Below are positions 7,304 through 15,333 of a DNA stretch of 18,668 nt, piece after piece. Position 1 is the first letter of the stretch; every line of letters begins with the position of its first letter. The notes beneath the pieces were generated by a model that saw only the letters and a list, made by a program, of their open reading frames with translations, was not told the DNA's origin and made no database searches. The DNA lies in NCBI GenBank assembly GCA_031423155.1, contig JANPEZ010000013.1, positions 1-18,668 of the forward strand, written 5' to 3'. This stretch comes from JANPEZ01 sp031423155. GTDB taxonomy: Bacteria; Actinomycetota; UBA4738; HRBIN12. The position numbers were made by a program, and so were the translations under genes.

Positions 7304-7887
7304 TTGACGATCCCTCGCTCTTGGGCCGTATCCCACAACGCTTTCTCCAGCGCCTTCCTTCCCCGGTGCAGGCGCGACATCACGGTGCCTATCGGTATAT
7401 CGAGCATCTGGGCCATCTCCTTGTAGGAGAAGCCCTCCACATCTGCGAGCAGGACCGCCAGCCGGAAGCCCTCCGGGAGGGATTCCAGCGCCGCCTTGAC
7501 GGCCTCGTCGGGGATGGTGTCCAGAACCTCGGCCTCGGCAGAGGGCTCTACGTGCCGACCTCCGAGCCGGTCGTAGAGGTACCACTCCTCGATATCGTCC
7601 GGACCCTCGACGGTGACGGGTTCGCGTTGCTTCTTGCGGTACGTGTTGATGAAGCTGTTGGTCAAGATCCTGTAGATCCAGGCCTTCAGGTTGGTGCCCT
7701 CCTGGAACCCGGCGAACCCCCTGAAGGCGCGGAGGTAGGTCTCCTGAACGAGGTCCTCGGCGTCGGAGGGATTCCGCGTCATCCGAAGCGCCGCACCGTA
7801 CAGACCGGGCATCAACGGCATGACCTCGCGCTCGAATCTCTCCCGCAGCACGGGGTCTGCGGGGACTACCTCGGCGCTGCGCGTCAT
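7300..7887 (-). CDS. sigR: ECF sigma factor, SigR/SigH (thiol-oxidative stress) type
   Basis: This 195-residue sigma-70 family protein contains only regions 2 and 4. Region 2 (about 17-88) has the classic RMTRNPSDAEDLVQETYLRAF and the GTNLKAWIYRILTN / NTYRKKQREP blocks that define the SigR/SigH group. Region 4 (about 130-182) carries the helix-turn-helix SYKEMAQMLDIPIGTVMSR. The coupled RsrA gene directly downstream confirms the assignment. In relatives this sigma factor directs thiol-homeostasis, protease and Fe-S repair genes from GGAAT/GTT promoters and autoregulates. A GAGGAAGGG ribosome site precedes the ATG at 7887. It is divergent from ftsH across 73 bp. Confidence 0.95.
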   Translation of the reverse strand: MTRSAEVVPADPVLRERFEREVMPLMPGLYGAALRMTRNPSDAEDLVQETYLRAFRGFAGFQEGTNLKAWIYRILTNSFINTYRKKQREPVTVEGPDDIEEWYLYDRLGGRHVEPSAEAEVLDTIPDEAVKAALESLPEGFRLAVLLADVEGFSYKEMAQMLDIPIGTVMSRLHRGRKALEKALWDTAQERGIVK

Positions 7888-7916
7888 CTGACCCTTCCTC
7901 GCCCTCGTTCGGGCCT

Positions 7917-7947
7917 AGTATCCCAGCCTCGGCTGTCATATCCGCAA
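7917..7947 (-). promoter_or_regulatory. Weak candidate promoter for sigR
   Basis: On the minus strand TTGCGG (7947-7942) and GATACT (7922-7917) are 19 bp apart, about 30 bp above the sigR start. The spacing is long and the -10 is poor. No GGAAT-N18-GTT autoregulatory SigR promoter is visible in this 73-bp region. Confidence 0.2.
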
Positions 7948-7960
7948 CCACGGTGGGAAG

Positions 7961-9952
<1,992 letters not shown>

Positions 9953-9955
9953 CGC

Positions 9956-10894
9956 CTAGTGGTCGTGGCCGTGATGGTGCTCGGGTGGCTCGGGCGCAAC
10001 GCATAGATCCCAGCGATCGCGCCAAAGGTCGAGGAACCTGTAGTAGTTGCGCTTGGACCATTTCGCGCGCGACTCGGGCGGCGTCTCGAACCACATCCGG
10101 TGATCGTGCTTGATAACCGGAACTGGAACCCCGACCACCCGAAGTCCCCGATCCTTGACTCGGAAGGAGAATTCGATGTCGGCGGTGCGATACCAGCGGA
10201 ACTTCTCGTCGAAAAGTCCCGCCTTCAGCAGGGTCTCGCGGCGAAGTGCCATGAAGTAGCCCTCGATCGCATCGCAGTCGCCCGGACCCGGCGCTTGCTC
10301 GAACTCACGAAGGTCCTTGGTGACGATGCCGAACGGGCCGCAAACACCGACGGACGGATCCCCGAGAGCAACTTCGAGCGGAGAGAAGACGTCGCCCGTC
10401 GGCTCGATCGACCCATCCATGATGAAGACCGTGCGGGCGGTGCTGCGCTTGAGTCCCGCGTTCAAAGCCGAGCCCCACCCTGTGCCGGCCTCGAGACTCA
10501 GTACCTGCACGTCCGGCCCGAAGGCCTGCGGATCAGCGCCGGTGACATCGGCGACCACGTATTGGACCCTGCGGGTGCCTTGTTGAGCCCGGAAAGCGGC
10601 GACCGCCCTGGCGATATCCTGCGGCCATCCCTCGGCGACCCAATGCAGGCTGAGATCCTCGGTGGGTTCCAGTTCCAGCAGAGACTCGACCTGAGATGCA
10701 TCGATGGGACCGGATGACGAAGGCCCGGACACCGCGATCTCCTCGAGCCTCCAGCCGCCGGGCTCGTCGAGGACCTCCCACCCAGCCGCAGCGATCTGCT
10801 CCCGCAGGCTATCGGCTTGCGCGTAGTCCTTCGCCTCTCTGGCTAGGGCGCGCCGGTCGGCCAGATCACGCACTTCTTGCGGCGCCTCAGACAC
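9956..10894 (-). CDS. GT2 glycosyltransferase-like protein with N-terminal CysRS-tail hairpin and His-rich C-terminus
   Basis: This 312-residue protein starts at GTG 10894 with AGGAGG about 8 bases upstream. Residues 5-50 resemble the C-terminal helical hairpin of cysteinyl-tRNA synthetase: R-x2-AREAKDYAQADSLRE followed by AAAGWEVLDEPGGW. Residues about 85-270 form a degenerate family 2 glycosyltransferase fold: an early Rossmann strand VQYVVADV (110-117), GTGWGSALNAGL (137-148), a DxD-like IMDGSIEP (158-165), the acceptor-side TADIEFSFR (237-245) and KHDHR (262-266). The C-terminus is PPEHHHGHDH, a likely metal-binding tail. There is no membrane span. The donor sugar and target are unknown; the N-terminal hairpin could mediate nucleic-acid or protein contact. 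The cNMP-binding gene lies 54 bp upstream on the same strand. Confidence 0.75.
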   Translation of the reverse strand: MSEAPQEVRDLADRRALAREAKDYAQADSLREQIAAAGWEVLDEPGGWRLEEIAVSGPSSSGPIDASQVESLLELEPTEDLSLHWVAEGWPQDIARAVAAFRAQQGTRRVQYVVADVTGADPQAFGPDVQVLSLEAGTGWGSALNAGLKRSTARTVFIMDGSIEPTGDVFSPLEVALGDPSVGVCGPFGIVTKDLREFEQAPGPGDCDAIEGYFMALRRETLLKAGLFDEKFRWYRTADIEFSFRVKDRGLRVVGVPVPVIKHDHRMWFETPPESRAKWSKRNYYRFLDLWRDRWDLCVAPEPPEHHHGHDH

Positions 10895-10948
10895 CGGAAC
10901 GCCTCCTATGTCCTGACGCGGATGGCCCTGCCGATCTGCTCGGCGCTA

Positions 10949-11386
10949 CTAGCTCGTGGCCGATCGGGAGGCTTGACGCAATCGCCCCGCGAGACCTTGA
11001 AGCGTCTTGACCGCGATGGATGGGTGCTGCTGCAGCAATCCCCGGAACACCCACTCCGTGAGTCCCAAGAGCTTGACGTCACTCGTCGCCGTCACGGTCG
11101 CGGTGCGAGGACCGCCGTCGAGCAATGCGATCTCGCCGAAGAAGTCCCCCGGCCCGAGCTTCGACTTGGGCGAGCCACCGATCGTGACCTTGGCCGTCCC
11201 CTCGATGACAACGAACAGGCCCACGCCCGGTTCACCCTCACGCGCGATGACCGTTCCGGCCGGATGGGATACCTCTTTAACCGCCCGTGCGATCAGGTTG
11301 AGCTCCTTCTGCGAGCAACCCGAGAAGATCGGCACGTTCGTCAGCTGGTCTACGGTCTGCGCAACCCCCACCGTGGTCCTCCTCAT
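10949..11386 (-). CDS. Stand-alone cyclic nucleotide-binding domain protein
   Basis: The 145-residue frame is a single CRP/FNR-type cyclic nucleotide-binding beta-roll (about 12-115). The phosphate-binding cassette is well preserved: FGEIALLDGGPRTAT (83-97) with the cyclic-phosphate Arg94 and ribose-contacting Glu85. Helices follow (about 110-140), but there is no DNA-binding helix-turn-helix, so this is not a CRP-type transcription factor; it is more likely a cAMP-sensing partner protein. The ATG at 11386 has no ribosome site, whereas AGGAGG inside its first codons is well placed for a GTG at 11371 (Val6), probably the true start. It lies 64 bp downstream of the M1 peptidase gene on the same strand. 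Confidence 0.88.
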   Translation of the reverse strand: MRRTTVGVAQTVDQLTNVPIFSGCSQKELNLIARAVKEVSHPAGTVIAREGEPGVGLFVVIEGTAKVTIGGSPKSKLGPGDFFGEIALLDGGPRTATVTATSDVKLLGLTEWVFRGLLQQHPSIAVKTLQGLAGRLRQASRSATS

Positions 11387-11450
11387 ATCTGAGACGGCGA
11401 TCGTCGGACGAGCCGTATCCTAGCCCGTTCGGCCCCTGCCGTGCCTGCCC

Positions 11451-12806
11451 CTATGAGCCTGTGTCGATCCTCCAATGCCCCCAGAACCTAGACACGTCCC
11501 AGCCAGGCAGGTGAACGGCCGCAGCCGCCTCGATGGCGGCCACGAAGTCCTGCGTCGTCGAGACGCCGTATCGATGATCTTCGACGTATCCGCGCAGGGT
11601 CGACAGGAAGAGCTCGTGACCGAACCTGCGATCGAGAGCGGCCAGGGCACATGCCCCCTGGAGGTAGACGGTGATGTAGTCGCCTTGATGACGGTTCCAA
11701 TACCCCATGTCGTTGGTGAGTCGGGTCGAGCGTGACGGCCAGCGGGCGGGGCCCTTGCCGATGCAGAAGTCATGGCCGGTCACGAGGGTCGACGCGTACG
11801 TCGCGAACGCCTCGTCGAGCCACGGGGCGTGATACTGGTCGTCACCGACCACCCCGTACCACCATTGATGGCCCAGCTCGTGAGCGATCACGGTCGCCCC
11901 GGGATAGCTGAAGACGATCTGGGGGTACTCCATCCCGCCGAAGGTAACGAAGTCCGCCAGAACAACGTCGACCTCCGGATAGGGGTAAGGAGTGAAGGCG
12001 GCGTCGTAGGTCTGCATCGAGGTCACCGATACGTCCAGCATCCTGGCTACCGTGCTCTGCTTCATACCCGGCCGGAACCAGACCCGCACCTTGGTCCCGT
12101 CCGAGTCGATGCGAGACCTGTGGCGAAGAACACCGGCTGCCCACTCGAAATCTCGTACGTCCCTGGCTTCGAACACCCGCGTGACCCGTCCGTCAGTCGG
12201 ATCGGACGAGACCAGGCTCCCGGTGGCCGGCGTATCTATGCCCAGCGGAACGTCGAACGTAACGTCGTAGTCGGCTGCCAGAGAGTAGAAGCTCTCGCCG
12301 AGGTCGATGAACGGGTCCAGATGCCAACCAGCATCGTCGTGAACCGCGAGTGTGGGCAGCGCGGTTCCCACCAGCGAGACCCCAGCGTGCCGCCCGAACC
12401 TATCGTTTATGCGCGGAACGACTATCCGCAGGTCCATACCTATCGTCGCGACATCTCCGAGATCCAGAGCACCTGGAAGGTCGACCGGTAGGGCGGTGCA
12501 GTTCCGATCCAGATCACCCGCTACCCCGCCGGTTACGTTGGTGACGGATATCGCCTGCGCCGCACACCCTTGCACCCCGTTGGACCAAACGCGCAGCCAG
12601 ATACGGGGCCCCAGCGGAGCACCGTCGAGGTTCTCGAACGTGACTTCCTGATGTCCGATCCAGGTCCGGGCCTTCGCTCCGGCTCGCAGGGTTACCTCGT
12701 AGTGCGCGTTCGCCGGAGTGCGGACGATCGGGTCGGCCTCGGCGGGGAACACCCGCAGCAACGGCACGAGAAGTACCGCCGAAAGCAGAGTCCTAGAGAG
12801 CTTCAC
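11451..12806 (-). CDS. Secreted M1-family zinc metallopeptidase
   Basis: From GTG 12806 the protein has 451 residues. A signal peptide (VKLSRTLLSAVLLVPLLRVF, then PAEAD) occupies about 1-25. An N-terminal beta-sandwich (about 30-225) precedes the gluzincin catalytic domain, with the M1 exopeptidase motif GGMEYP at 290-295 and zinc site HELGH at 309-313 followed 18 residues later by Glu332 in WLDE. A YITVYLQGA segment further on holds the probable catalytic Tyr. It is shorter than classical aminopeptidase N (about 850 residues), lacking the large C-terminal helical domain. It probably acts outside the membrane on peptides. The frame is open back to 12920, but that extension crosses a hairpin and a tRNA fragment and would bury the signal peptide, so I reject it. 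Confidence 0.9.
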   Translation of the reverse strand: MKLSRTLLSAVLLVPLLRVFPAEADPIVRTPANAHYEVTLRAGAKARTWIGHQEVTFENLDGAPLGPRIWLRVWSNGVQGCAAQAISVTNVTGGVAGDLDRNCTALPVDLPGALDLGDVATIGMDLRIVVPRINDRFGRHAGVSLVGTALPTLAVHDDAGWHLDPFIDLGESFYSLAADYDVTFDVPLGIDTPATGSLVSSDPTDGRVTRVFEARDVRDFEWAAGVLRHRSRIDSDGTKVRVWFRPGMKQSTVARMLDVSVTSMQTYDAAFTPYPYPEVDVVLADFVTFGGMEYPQIVFSYPGATVIAHELGHQWWYGVVGDDQYHAPWLDEAFATYASTLVTGHDFCIGKGPARWPSRSTRLTNDMGYWNRHQGDYITVYLQGACALAALDRRFGHELFLSTLRGYVEDHRYGVSTTQDFVAAIEAAAAVHLPGWDVSRFWGHWRIDTGS

Positions 12807-12812
12807 CGCGCG

Positions 12813-12818
12813 AGTATA
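12813..12818 (-). promoter_or_regulatory. -10 element of M1 peptidase, implying a leaderless mRNA
   Basis: On the minus strand TATACT ends 6 bases before the GTG at 12806, so transcription would begin at or within a base or two of the start codon. No Shine-Dalgarno is present just before the GTG. The -35 region is not clear (a TGGCTG-like hexamer about 19 bp upstream). Confidence 0.45.
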
Positions 12819-12880
12819 TGGTGCCCCTTCAAGCGAACAGCCACCATCTAGCTCATCGGCAGGCCCGGCCAGCAAAGAGG

Positions 12881-12906
12881 AGGGGTGCCGGTTGCCCGAC
12901 ACCCCT
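12881..12906 (-). terminator. Strong hairpin downstream of the displaced tRNA-fMet fragment
   Basis: AGGGGTGCCGG (12881-12891) and CCGACACCCCT (12896-12906) pair over 11 positions with a single mismatch around a 4-nt loop. On the minus strand the hairpin lies 17 bases past the 3' end of the displaced tRNA fragment and is followed by CCTCTTTG. It is best read as the original terminator of the initiator tRNA gene, left behind when the element inserted. It could equally stop minus-strand read-through into the M1 gene. Confidence 0.6.
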
Positions 12907-12920
12907 TTCCTTCGCTTCAC

Positions 12921-12966
12921 TCGTCGCGGGGACAGGATTTGAACCTGTGACCTCTGGGTTATGAGC
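12921..12966 (-). repeat. Distal attachment site: displaced tRNA-fMet 3' fragment
   Basis: These 46 bp are identical to 15288-15333. The fragment covers tRNA positions from the last anticodon-stem G before the loop (31), through the CAT anticodon and T arm to the discriminator, plus three bases beyond. It cannot encode a tRNA since the 5' half is absent. Identity ends abruptly at 12967, in the anticodon stem, a common crossover place for tyrosine integrases. Confidence 0.9.
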
Positions 12967-13319
12967 TAAGAGCAGCCCTCGTTCGGCGTCGTCGGTCCAC
13001 CTAGGGCGGACAACGCGAGACTGCCCTTAGTCACGGGTTCACCCTCCGCCGGCTGCAAGAACTTCTGCAAGAAACGGCGGTTTCCCTGACACAACGAGGG
13101 AACTTCGCCTATCGATGGTTAAGGAGGCCTCGGTGTTGAAGCCCTGGCGCCAACGAAACGCATGAGGGCAGATTGGCGACGCTGGGCGGTCATCCGAGGG
13201 TCGCCCAAGGGACCTTCAACCCTTGAATGGGGGGCCGCTTGGGCCTTGGCCCCAACGGCCTACCTCGCATAGCGTACGAGTGGTTGCGGACGCTCCGTAT
13301 TCCCTGGAGGTGAGGATCC
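12967..13319. other. 353-bp non-coding left part of the element
   Basis: No gene is credible here. The segment holds a tandem pair of CTGCAAGAA (13053-13061, 13065-13073), an inverted repeat CAAGGG/CCCTTG (13206-13225), a second inverted repeat GGGGCC/GGCCCC (13231-13253), and at its end GGAGGTGAG (13306-13314), the ribosome site of the propeller gene. No convincing promoter was found for that gene. Short plus-strand frames across the area are not supported. Confidence 0.6.
13053..13073. repeat. Tandem CTGCAAGAA repeats, possible integrase arm sites
   Basis: CTGCAAGAA occurs twice, 12 bp start to start and 86 bp inside the left attachment repeat. An inverted near-copy (TTCTTGCAA) occurs at 15221-15229, about 60 bp inside the right repeat. 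Repeats in opposite orientation near the two ends resemble arm-type sites of tyrosine integrases, but the motif is short. Confidence 0.35.
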
Positions 13320-14951
13320 ATGAGACGGGTCGTTGCGTGGTTCGGAGCGGTCGCCTTGTTGGGGCTGATGGCGGCACCTGTTCAGGCGGCATCCATCGCT
13401 GGGCCCTGGTCCGCGCTGGGCTCGAACAGCTCTGGCAACGGGGCGCTCAATGGCTGGGTCAACGCCATCGCGGTCTCAGGCACCGACGTGTACGTGGGCG
13501 GCAACATCACCAACGTCGGGGGCATCCCGGGCGCTAACTTCATCGCGAGATGGGACGGTAGCGTCTGGTCGGCGGTGGGCGCTCCCTACGACATCTTCGG
13601 ACAGGTCAACGCCATCGCGGTTTCCGGCACCGACGTCTACATCGGTGGTGACTTCACCAACGTCGCCGGAATCGACGAGGCCGACTACATCGTCAAGTGG
13701 GACGGCAGCACCTGGTCCGCGCTGGGCTCGAACGGCTCTGGAGACGGGGCGCTCAACAGCGAGGTTCAGGCCCTGGCGGTCGATGGGACGAACCTGTATG
13801 TCGGTGGCTGGTTCACCGACGCCGGAGGCGTCGCGACCGCCGACTTCGTCGCTCGGTGGGACGGCAGCAGCACCTGGTCCGGCTTGGGTTCGAACGCTGG
13901 CGACGGAGAGATCGCCACCTTGCCGGGGACGGTCGTCTTCGCACTCGCGGTCTCAGGCACGGACCTCTACGTGGGCGGGGGCTTCTACGACGTCGCAGGC
14001 ATCGCAGAGGCCGACGCCATCGCCAAGTGGGACGGCAGCGATTGGTCCAATCTGGGCTCTGACTTCGGCAACGACGGGGCGATCCTTGGCCCCGCCGTTG
14101 TCTACGCTCTGGCCGTCTCAGGCACCGACCTCTACGTGGGCGGGAGCTTCTATGATGTCAACTCCCTGTCCGCCGACAACGTCGCGAAATGGGACACGCA
14201 GAACGTTGACGGTCTCGGCTGGTCCCCCCTGGGTTCTAACGCCGGCGACGGGGCGATCACTCACAACGTCCACGCTCTCGCGGTCGTCGGCACCGACCTG
14301 TACGTGGGCGGTGAGTTCTACGACGCCGCCGGGATCGCGGCGGCCGATCGCATCGCTCGGTGGGATGGAGCGACTTGGAACGCCATGGGTCCTGACGGCG
14401 GGGCGCTCAACGCCGAGGTCGACGCCCTGACCGCCTCGCCCTCGAGCGTCGACCTCTACGTGGGAGGTATGTTCGACAACGCGGCAGGCATCGGCACCGC
14501 CGACTACATCGCCCTGTGGGGCCCAGTTCGCAGGCCAGACGGCCGTATCCGCCTCGGCGCCGGCTCCTACGTCGGTAACAACCTCTACAACATCACGGGC
14601 ACCAGCCAGTCTCGAACCGGGAGCGCCCTTCGCGGTGACAGCATCACGTTCGGCATCTCGATCCAGAACGATGGCACCGACGACCGATTCCTCGTAAAGG
14701 CCACCGGCGTTGCCAGCAGCGCCTACAACGTGAAGTACTTCCGCGGCACCACCGACATCACGACTGCGGTCCTCGCCGGTACCTACAAGACGACCTCGCT
14801 CGCCCAGGGTGCTACCTACCTCATCACGGCCAAGGTCACCGTCAAGTCGACGGCCACAGTGGGCTCGTCGGTCACGCGCTTGGTGACCATCACCTCGGTC
14901 GGCGACAACGCCAGGAAGGACGCTGTCAAGTTCACCGGCAAGCGCTCGTAG
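13320..14951 (+). CDS. Secreted seven-repeat Rax2-like beta-propeller protein, cargo of the tRNA element
   Basis: This 543-residue protein has a strong ribosome site (GGAGGTGAG) and a signal peptide at 1-24 (core AVALLGLMAAP, ending VQAA). Residues 29-400 contain seven repeats of 49-57 residues, each with a hydrophobic AIAVSGTD strand, a Y-V/I-G-G turn (58-61, 107-110, 160-163, 217-220, 272-275, 328-331, 380-383) and usually a closing WDGS.WS.LG. This resembles Rax2-type propeller repeats and suggests a seven-bladed propeller. Residues about 405-543 form a separate beta-rich domain (GDSITFGISIQNDG, VKYFRGTTDIT). There is no LPxTG or membrane anchor, so it is probably secreted or loosely surface-bound, perhaps for adhesion or ligand binding. 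It is the sole intact cargo gene of the element. Confidence 0.9.
   Translation: MRRVVAWFGAVALLGLMAAPVQAASIAGPWSALGSNSSGNGALNGWVNAIAVSGTDVYVGGNITNVGGIPGANFIARWDGSVWSAVGAPYDIFGQVNAIAVSGTDVYIGGDFTNVAGIDEADYIVKWDGSTWSALGSNGSGDGALNSEVQALAVDGTNLYVGGWFTDAGGVATADFVARWDGSSTWSGLGSNAGDGEIATLPGTVVFALAVSGTDLYVGGGFYDVAGIAEADAIAKWDGSDWSNLGSDFGNDGAILGPAVVYALAVSGTDLYVGGSFYDVNSLSADNVAKWDTQNVDGLGWSPLGSNAGDGAITHNVHALAVVGTDLYVGGEFYDAAGIAAADRIARWDGATWNAMGPDGGALNAEVDALTASPSSVDLYVGGMFDNAAGIGTADYIALWGPVRRPDGRIRLGAGSYVGNNLYNITGTSQSRTGSALRGDSITFGISIQNDGTDDRFLVKATGVASSAYNVKYFRGTTDITTAVLAGTYKTTSLAQGATYLITAKVTVKSTATVGSSVTRLVTITSVGDNARKDAVKFTGKRS
13405..13450 (+). repeat. Intragenic DNA repeat, copy 1 (propeller gene)
   Basis: These 46 bp match 13711-13756 with only three differences. 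The copies are 306 bp apart, exactly two repeat units (102 codons), so blades were probably duplicated as a pair or homogenised by gene conversion. Confidence 0.7.
13711..13756 (+). repeat. Intragenic DNA repeat, copy 2 (propeller gene)
   Basis: Matches 13405-13450 at 43 of 46 positions, in the same reading frame, covering the end of one blade and the loop leading into the next (WSALGS, then SG.GALN). Confidence 0.7.
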
Positions 14952-15022
14952 CGACTGACGGGGGAGACAAGCGCGAACCTCGTTCACCAAGGCGGGGCGG
15001 GCCTGCCTGCGATCCGGCCCCA

Positions 15023-15331
15023 GGCCTCCGACACAGTCATGCGACCTCGGCGCTTGAGGCAGGGATGCCAATCATGATCCTGTCTTCACGCCTCGGATAC
15101 AGCTCGCCCGCACTCACACTCAACGTCTACTCCCACGCACTCCCGACCACGGATCAGTCCGAGACGAAGCGGGTCGCGGCGGCGCTTGACCGGGCCGAAA
15201 CCCCAGTGACTTCCAGCAGATTCTTGCAAACGGACTCCGGACGCAGAAGAGGCGGCCCCGAAGAACCGCCTCCGGCCTGCACTGCCTTCGTCGCGGGGAC
15301 AGGATTTGAACCTGTGACCTCTGGGTTATGA
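15023..15331 (+). pseudogene. Tyrosine integrase C-terminal remnant
   Basis: Translating in the frame of the ATG at 15065, but starting upstream at about 15023, gives GLRHSHATSALEAG, then RLGYSSPALTLNVYSHALP and a helical VAAALDRAE end. These are the box II region (R of HxxR, then RLGHSS with H changed to Y) and the catalytic-tyrosine strand (NVYSHA) of a phage-type integrase. Everything N-terminal of this, including box I, is missing: the stop of the propeller gene is only about 70 bp upstream. The last residues (GTGFEPVTSGL) come from reading through the tRNA in antisense and are not integrase. The ATG at 15065 is inside the conserved domain, so it is not a natural start. The fragment is non-functional. 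Confidence 0.85.
15249..15272 (-). terminator. Hairpin downstream of intact tRNA-fMet
   Basis: GAGGCGG (15249-15255) and CCGCCTC (15266-15272) form a perfect 7-bp stem with a 10-nt loop. On the minus strand it starts 18 bases after the tRNA 3' end and is followed by TTCTGCG. It is a likely terminator of the tRNA transcript. It lies on the element side of the attachment site, so it was brought in by the element. Confidence 0.5.
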
Positions 15332-15333
15332 GC
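15288..15333 (-). repeat. Proximal attachment site within tRNA-fMet
   Basis: This is the second copy of the 46-bp direct repeat, overlapping the 3' 43 nt of the intact tRNA gene plus three flanking bases. Bases just outside differ from the left copy at both ends (T versus C before, C versus T after), so the boundaries are sharp. Confidence 0.9.

Larger units (their letters stand above)
12921..15333. mobile_element. Degenerate integrative element in the tRNA-fMet gene
   Basis: Two perfect 46-bp direct repeats (12921-12966 and 15288-15333) bound this segment; the right copy is the 3' part of an intact initiator tRNA gene and the left copy is a detached tRNA fragment. Immediately inside the intact tRNA lies the C-terminal piece of a tyrosine integrase. 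This is the standard layout for tRNA-targeted integration: intact tRNA, integrase, cargo, then duplicated tRNA 3' end. The element is only about 2.37 kb, with one intact cargo gene (the propeller protein at 13320) and no other recognisable mobility gene. It is therefore a remnant, immobile on its own unless an integrase acts in trans. Confidence 0.85.

Noticed and set aside
7064..7951. 295-codon minus-strand frame as one protein
   Set aside because: Its first part is out-of-frame sigR sequence; only the 79 codons from GTG 7303 encode a recognisable RsrA-type anti-sigma factor.
12807..12920. N-terminal extension of the M1 peptidase to an ATG at 12920
   Set aside because: It would cover a strong hairpin and abut the tRNA attachment repeat, and would place 38 residues before a clear signal peptide.
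13450..14430. 326-codon plus-strand frame overlapping the propeller gene
   Set aside because: Ser/Thr/Arg-rich shadow in another frame; its apparent repeats are simply the repeats of the propeller gene.
13405..14520. CRISPR array or tandem DNA repeats
   Set aside because: The periodicity is protein-level beta-propeller repeats in one open frame; there are no identical short repeats with unique spacers.
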